A stretch of DNA of 9,703 nt from Acidobacteriota bacterium (GTDB lineage Bacteria; Acidobacteriota; Terriglobia; Acidiferrales; UBA7541): NCBI GenBank assembly GCA_003161195.1, contig PMOV01000017.1, positions 17,392-27,094 of the forward strand, written 5' to 3'. Under the pieces are notes generated by a model. It searched no databases. It worked only from the letters and a program-made list of their open reading frames with translations, and was not told where the DNA came from. Below, one piece after another: positions 6,826 through 9,703 of this stretch. Each line of letters opens with the position of its first letter. Position 1 is the stretch's first letter. Made by a program: the position numbers and the translations under genes.

Positions 6826-8738
6826 CAATGGCTACAACTCTGCTTTAACGTTCCTTCCGAGAAAGCCGGAAGATCATTGGCTGGATTGCTGTCGAAGAAG
6901 CCATTCGGTTTCAGTAGAAATCCGATGTAGGCAGCAGGCATCACCGGGTAGTCTTCCGGCCGAGGAATATGAGTATGGCCAAAGGTGTACCAGAAGACGA
7001 TATCTTCGTTTGCGATATTGCGATCTTTCTGCACCCATCGCTCTAGCCCGTCGCCCCCTGAACTTTGATTGGGATAGTCCCCGGCTGCAAACTTTTCCTC
7101 CACCGCGAAAGGCGTTACCCAGACATGATTATTGACAAAACCAGCTCGTTTTCGCCACCAGGCATCCTTAGGTGCTAGTGGCACCGCGTTATCTCCGGGA
7201 AAGAACTTATAGCCCACCGGCTGGCCTACCGCGTTCTTCGATAAGGGGTTGATGATCTTCCACGTTCGCATGGATTGGGGATTCAACTGCGCTTTAGCTT
7301 GTGCTTCGCTCTGCAGGTCAGTGGCATGCGCACGAAACGCGTTATGAAAAGGATTTTCCGGGCCAGGCGGGTCGGCCAGCACGTCAATCTGCTGGACCGT
7401 GTTGCGATAGCCGTCTAAATTGAAATGTAGTCGGACGTTGAAGAAGTGCTGATGATTCGGGGCATAAAGTAGCGGTGCGATCACGGAACCGTAAGGCAAT
7501 GATTCGTCCGGATGAGCGGCGCCCAAGGAGAGAACTCCGGTCAGCTTAATCTGAAATTCGATATTGCCATCCTGATAGAAATACCAGAAAAAACCATATT
7601 CGTAATTCTCGACGGTGGAGACGGATGAGACCACCAACCGGCGCGACCTTCGAACTTCGGGGCAGTCCGGAATGCGCCGGTCGGTGTGTTTCCAGAGAAT
7701 GCCGTAGTCTTCCTCATGGATACAGATGGCATTTGGAATTTTGAGTGCCTTCCCGCGACTGTCGCAAAGATGAGCGTCAAGGTATGTGATGTAACCAACG
7801 CAATCGCAACCCAACCGAAGGCTGTTGGCACACATTCCCATGCCATATTCGCCGACGTCAAAGGCATTCTTCCGCGCCTGCGTGGGGCGCGGATCACCAT
7901 AAGGAACGACCATTTCCGTGAGTGAAGCGCGATATAGGATCGGCCGCAAACGACCGTGATCATCGTAACGTACATCGTGAATCGTCAACCCTTCGCGGGC
8001 ATTGAAACCAACGACCAGGCTCCAGTTTTGCCAGGAAAGAGAACTTCCTTCCAATGTAAAACTAGGCCCCTCCGATTGCTCGATAACCAGCGGCTTAATG
8101 CCTTGGCGCTTTTTCTTAACGCGACTAGCAGCGTAGTTGGCTTCTTGCGGAGGGAGTGGCCAACTTCCGAATTCTTCAACGCGAATCACCTCCATCGCAT
8201 TTAGATCGACGACTGGCCGAATTCCTTCGAGTGGACGCGCATATCCATTATCGGTCGGATCGGTGCGCAGAAAACACAATGGTCGGGCCAGGCGACGATG
8301 AGAATCCTCTGCGTCGCCGTAGTTTCCTGCGCTCCAGATGTCCACCATCACCAGCGCTGGGTTTACGTCGCCATAGTGTCGCTTAAGTGCCGCGGCAAAC
8401 ATCGGACTATGCAAGACCACCTGTTCGCATTCGATCTGTTCGTCGATGGACATGGTAGGTTGTGAGCCATCCGGAGCATCTGTGACCGCCATGCATTCAG
8501 ATTTTGTTAAGTTGAGTTCAACCGTAAATGCCCGATTTCGTGCGTTGTCAAAACATACGGCACAGGCTTTCCTGTGGAGAGCAGCTTGCTGAGAAGCGGC
8601 AAGGACTTGCTGCTTGAGGGGCTCGATGAGCGTTATGCTGATGATTCGCGTGGAACTCGTGAATTTCGGAAGACTCTTCAGTAGTTGGACGGCATTATAG
8701 ATTTCGCCGGCGCTAAGAGGCGTTAACGGGTGAATCAT
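6822..8738 (-). CDS. Copper-containing primary amine oxidase (TPQ quinoprotein), cytoplasmic
   Basis: 638 residues, the length of Arthrobacter globiformis phenylethylamine oxidase (AGAO). It oxidises primary amines with O2 to aldehyde, NH3 and H2O2. 'TVENYEYGFFWYF' holds the tyrosine that becomes trihydroxyphenylalanine quinone (Tyr379; AGAO 382). 'AFDVGEYG' carries catalytic base Asp294 (AGAO 298). Copper ligands are His429 and His431 in 'NHQHFF' and His590 in 'HTHIPRPEDYPVMP' (AGAO 431, 433, 592). 'EGPSF' and 'GCDCVGYITYLDAH' are further family blocks. Two small N-terminal domains (about 5-190) precede the catalytic beta-sandwich (about 225-625). The gate residue two before the base is Ala292, as in Hansenula HPAO (Ala317), not Tyr as in AGAO, so a roomier substrate channel is likely. 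There is no signal peptide and no periplasmic D1 domain. ATG 8738 has an excellent GGAGGGG site (8746-8752) 7 nt away. The frame stays open to TTG 8852, but that extension has no family character. First gene of the operon. Confidence 0.97.
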   Translation of the reverse strand: MIHPLTPLSAGEIYNAVQLLKSLPKFTSSTRIISITLIEPLKQQVLAASQQAALHRKACAVCFDNARNRAFTVELNLTKSECMAVTDAPDGSQPTMSIDEQIECEQVVLHSPMFAAALKRHYGDVNPALVMVDIWSAGNYGDAEDSHRRLARPLCFLRTDPTDNGYARPLEGIRPVVDLNAMEVIRVEEFGSWPLPPQEANYAASRVKKKRQGIKPLVIEQSEGPSFTLEGSSLSWQNWSLVVGFNAREGLTIHDVRYDDHGRLRPILYRASLTEMVVPYGDPRPTQARKNAFDVGEYGMGMCANSLRLGCDCVGYITYLDAHLCDSRGKALKIPNAICIHEEDYGILWKHTDRRIPDCPEVRRSRRLVVSSVSTVENYEYGFFWYFYQDGNIEFQIKLTGVLSLGAAHPDESLPYGSVIAPLLYAPNHQHFFNVRLHFNLDGYRNTVQQIDVLADPPGPENPFHNAFRAHATDLQSEAQAKAQLNPQSMRTWKIINPLSKNAVGQPVGYKFFPGDNAVPLAPKDAWWRKRAGFVNNHVWVTPFAVEEKFAAGDYPNQSSGGDGLERWVQKDRNIANEDIVFWYTFGHTHIPRPEDYPVMPAAYIGFLLKPNGFFDSNPANDLPAFSEGTLKQSCSHC

Positions 8739-8745
8739 ACGGCTA

Positions 8746-8752
8746 CCCCTCC
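8746..8752 (-). promoter_or_regulatory. Strong Shine-Dalgarno site of the amine oxidase
   Basis: GGAGGGG on the - strand with 7 nt to ATG 8738. It is the best ribosome-binding site in the window and decides against the TTG at 8852, 38 codons upstream in the same frame. Confidence 0.8.
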
Positions 8753-8854
8753 ACTGAGGATTGCGACAGAAACCATTTTGTTGGTCGCCTGAGCGTTTGC
8801 GATGCTGGCGAGCAGAAGCGAAAGAGGCGCAGCGCAAAAGACAACAGGGCAACG

Positions 8855-8870
8855 GTTCTTAAGAACGTTC
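8855..8870. promoter_or_regulatory. Overlapping palindromes, candidate operator of the amine oxidase operon
   Basis: GTTCTTAAGAAC (8855-8866) is a perfect 12-bp palindrome. It overlaps a second perfect one, GAACGTTC (8863-8870). Together they give three alternating GTTC/GAAC half-sites ending 117 bp upstream of the amine oxidase ATG. This is a plausible dimer-binding site for a repressor or activator. No regulator gene is in the window and no promoter boxes are assigned, so the role is inference. Confidence 0.4.
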
Positions 8871-9395
8871 GAGAGTGCGAGACAGGAATCGATTTATGAT
8901 CTTCACCAGAAAGAAGACCTCGTTTACGGTACCTGTCGTTCCTCGGCATCTCTATAAACTTTGTTTTACGAATTCTGACGAGCGAACCAGGTTCAGGTAA
9001 ATGCTGACAGGACACACCCGAGGATGAAGGATTTTGACTTCGTTGTGCGTCGAGCACTGTCAGCAAATCGGTAAGCACAGGAGAGGGCCCTGGGTCCAGC
9101 CAAGCGGGAAGTGAGCCAAGCAAAATCTCGGCATCCTGTTGGTTTGCTTTATCGCAGCGTTGTCGTTGGCCCGTTCATGGGCCTATTCGGCACTGGTTGT
9201 TTCACGGTTGCTTCCAAAGCACATGCCATTCTTTTTGTTTTGTTAGCGTTACATGGTCTTCGGCGGTTGCACTGCGATGCCGGCATTTCTTTAGCCCTTC
9301 GCTCTCTGCTGACGTGCGGAGCGAATCGTCGCGAATTCGGCGATGCCCGGCGGCCCGCCAAATCCGACGAGCAGACCATCGGTTTAGCGCGATAG

Positions 9396-9703
9396 TCAAG
9401 CCACGGGCAAGCAGAATTCAATGGCGCGAACGGATTCGATCGGGCCCCCGAGACGATCCGTTTGCTCGCAAATCGAGTTCGATTCCGATATGAAGCCTCA
9501 AACGATAGCGGAGGCGCTGAAACCGGCGGCACAACGCAGGTAATCCAAACCCCAGATGGAGGTACGCATTTCAGCGTCCAATTGACAATCGCAACGCCCA
9601 AGTGGCGTTCAAAACCAGATATTCTCCAGATAGTTTTTCAGCGGCTCAACGGTGTAAAAGCAATCGAATCACTGAGGTTTATGGAGCGGGCGATGGGAAT
9701 CGA
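9396..9703 (+). CDS. Unidentified open frame running off the right edge (3' partial, doubtful)
   Basis: After the in-frame TAG at 9393-9395 the frame stays open for 102 codons to the window end. The most protein-like part starts near 9462 (TTG, the only usual start codon before ATG 9681). It includes 'GTHFSVQLTIATPKW' and 'ILQIVFQRLNGVKAIESLRF', which read like a beta strand followed by an amphipathic helix and another strand (ACT-like pattern). Opposing and shifted frames are broken or low-quality. I do not recognise the family. No ribosome-binding site is evident before TTG 9462, so this may be a gene remnant or a chance frame. If real, it is divergent from the amine oxidase operon. Confidence 0.3.

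Larger units (their letters stand above)
8739..9395. other. Long upstream region without a convincing gene
   Basis: About 650 bp lie between the amine oxidase start and the open frame at the right end. Frames of 90-150 codons exist on both strands (for example - 8743-9123 and + 9111-9395). They start at TTG or GTG, are rich in Ser, Arg and Pro, and show no domain pattern, so I do not call them. The stretch should contain the operon promoter. A TATAGA on the - strand (8951-8956) is a possible -10 box, but no acceptable -35 lies 16-18 bp upstream. Apart from the palindromes at 8855-8870 I see no organised repeats. Confidence 0.5.

Noticed and set aside
8739..8852. 38-codon N-terminal extension of the amine oxidase to TTG 8852
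   Set aside because: ATG 8738 has a near-perfect Shine-Dalgarno sequence and gives the AGAO-like length; the extension is neither family-like nor a clean signal peptide.
8743..9123. 126-codon frame on the - strand upstream of the operon
   Set aside because: TTG start, Ser/Pro/Arg-rich composition without a domain pattern, and it overlaps the candidate operator.
9111..9395. 94-codon + strand frame with a hydrophobic stretch
   Set aside because: GTG start, a single weak hydrophobic segment, then Arg-rich sequence typical of a chance frame; no supporting context.
9471..9484. AATCGA-GT-TCGATT inverted repeat
   Set aside because: Short arms lying inside the doubtful open frame, with no promoter context; expected by chance at this length.
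9149..9601. 150-codon frame on the - strand
   Set aside because: Low-complexity Arg/Pro/Ala composition and opposed by a more protein-like + frame at 9462-9703.
1..9703. CRISPR arrays, tRNA/rRNA genes, insertion sequences, toxin-antitoxin or phage-defence genes
   Set aside because: I looked for direct-repeat arrays, transposase motifs and tRNA-like cloverleafs and saw none.

Overview
The window looks like chromosomal DNA from a free-living, carbohydrate-degrading Gram-negative bacterium of moderately high G+C. The mix of a secreted lectin-like glycosidase tail, a Tat-exported glycoside-hydrolase-like protein, a secreted nucleoside-hydrolase-fold protein and a cytoplasmic copper amine oxidase would suit a soil Acidobacteriota (Bryobacter/Solibacter-like) genome. 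That taxonomic guess is inference only; no rRNA or marker gene is present.

Left part, + strand (1-3643): the 3' end of a gene encoding a C-terminal CBM6/CBM35-type sugar-binding beta-sandwich (1-402), then a strong perfect hairpin (419-456). Next come two exported proteins about 75 bp apart: a divergent nucleoside-hydrolase-fold protein (590-1744) and a 607-residue Tat-signal protein that looks like a TIM-barrel glycoside hydrolase (1820-3643).

Middle, - strand (8738 down to 3779): a compact four-gene operon transcribed leftward: TPQ copper amine oxidase, PfkB-family sugar kinase, two-domain SIS aldose/ketose isomerase or deglycase, and a 10-TM EamA/DMT transporter. The last three are joined by 4-bp stop/start overlaps (GTGA, then ATGA). 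The kinase plus SIS pair has the logic of Amadori-product (fructosamine) catabolism: phosphorylate the sugar carbon 6, then split the 6-phosphate into sugar phosphate and free amine. Adding an amine oxidase that could burn the released amine, and a transporter, suggests a complete glycated-amine or amino-sugar utilisation unit. This pathway is inference from family and context. The + and - blocks converge in a 135-bp intergenic region with small inverted repeats.

Right part (8739-9703): about 650 bp without a convincing gene lies upstream of the operon. It holds overlapping palindromes (8855-8870) that could be an operator, then an open frame on the + strand that runs off the window (9396-9703) and may be the start or a remnant of an unidentified gene.
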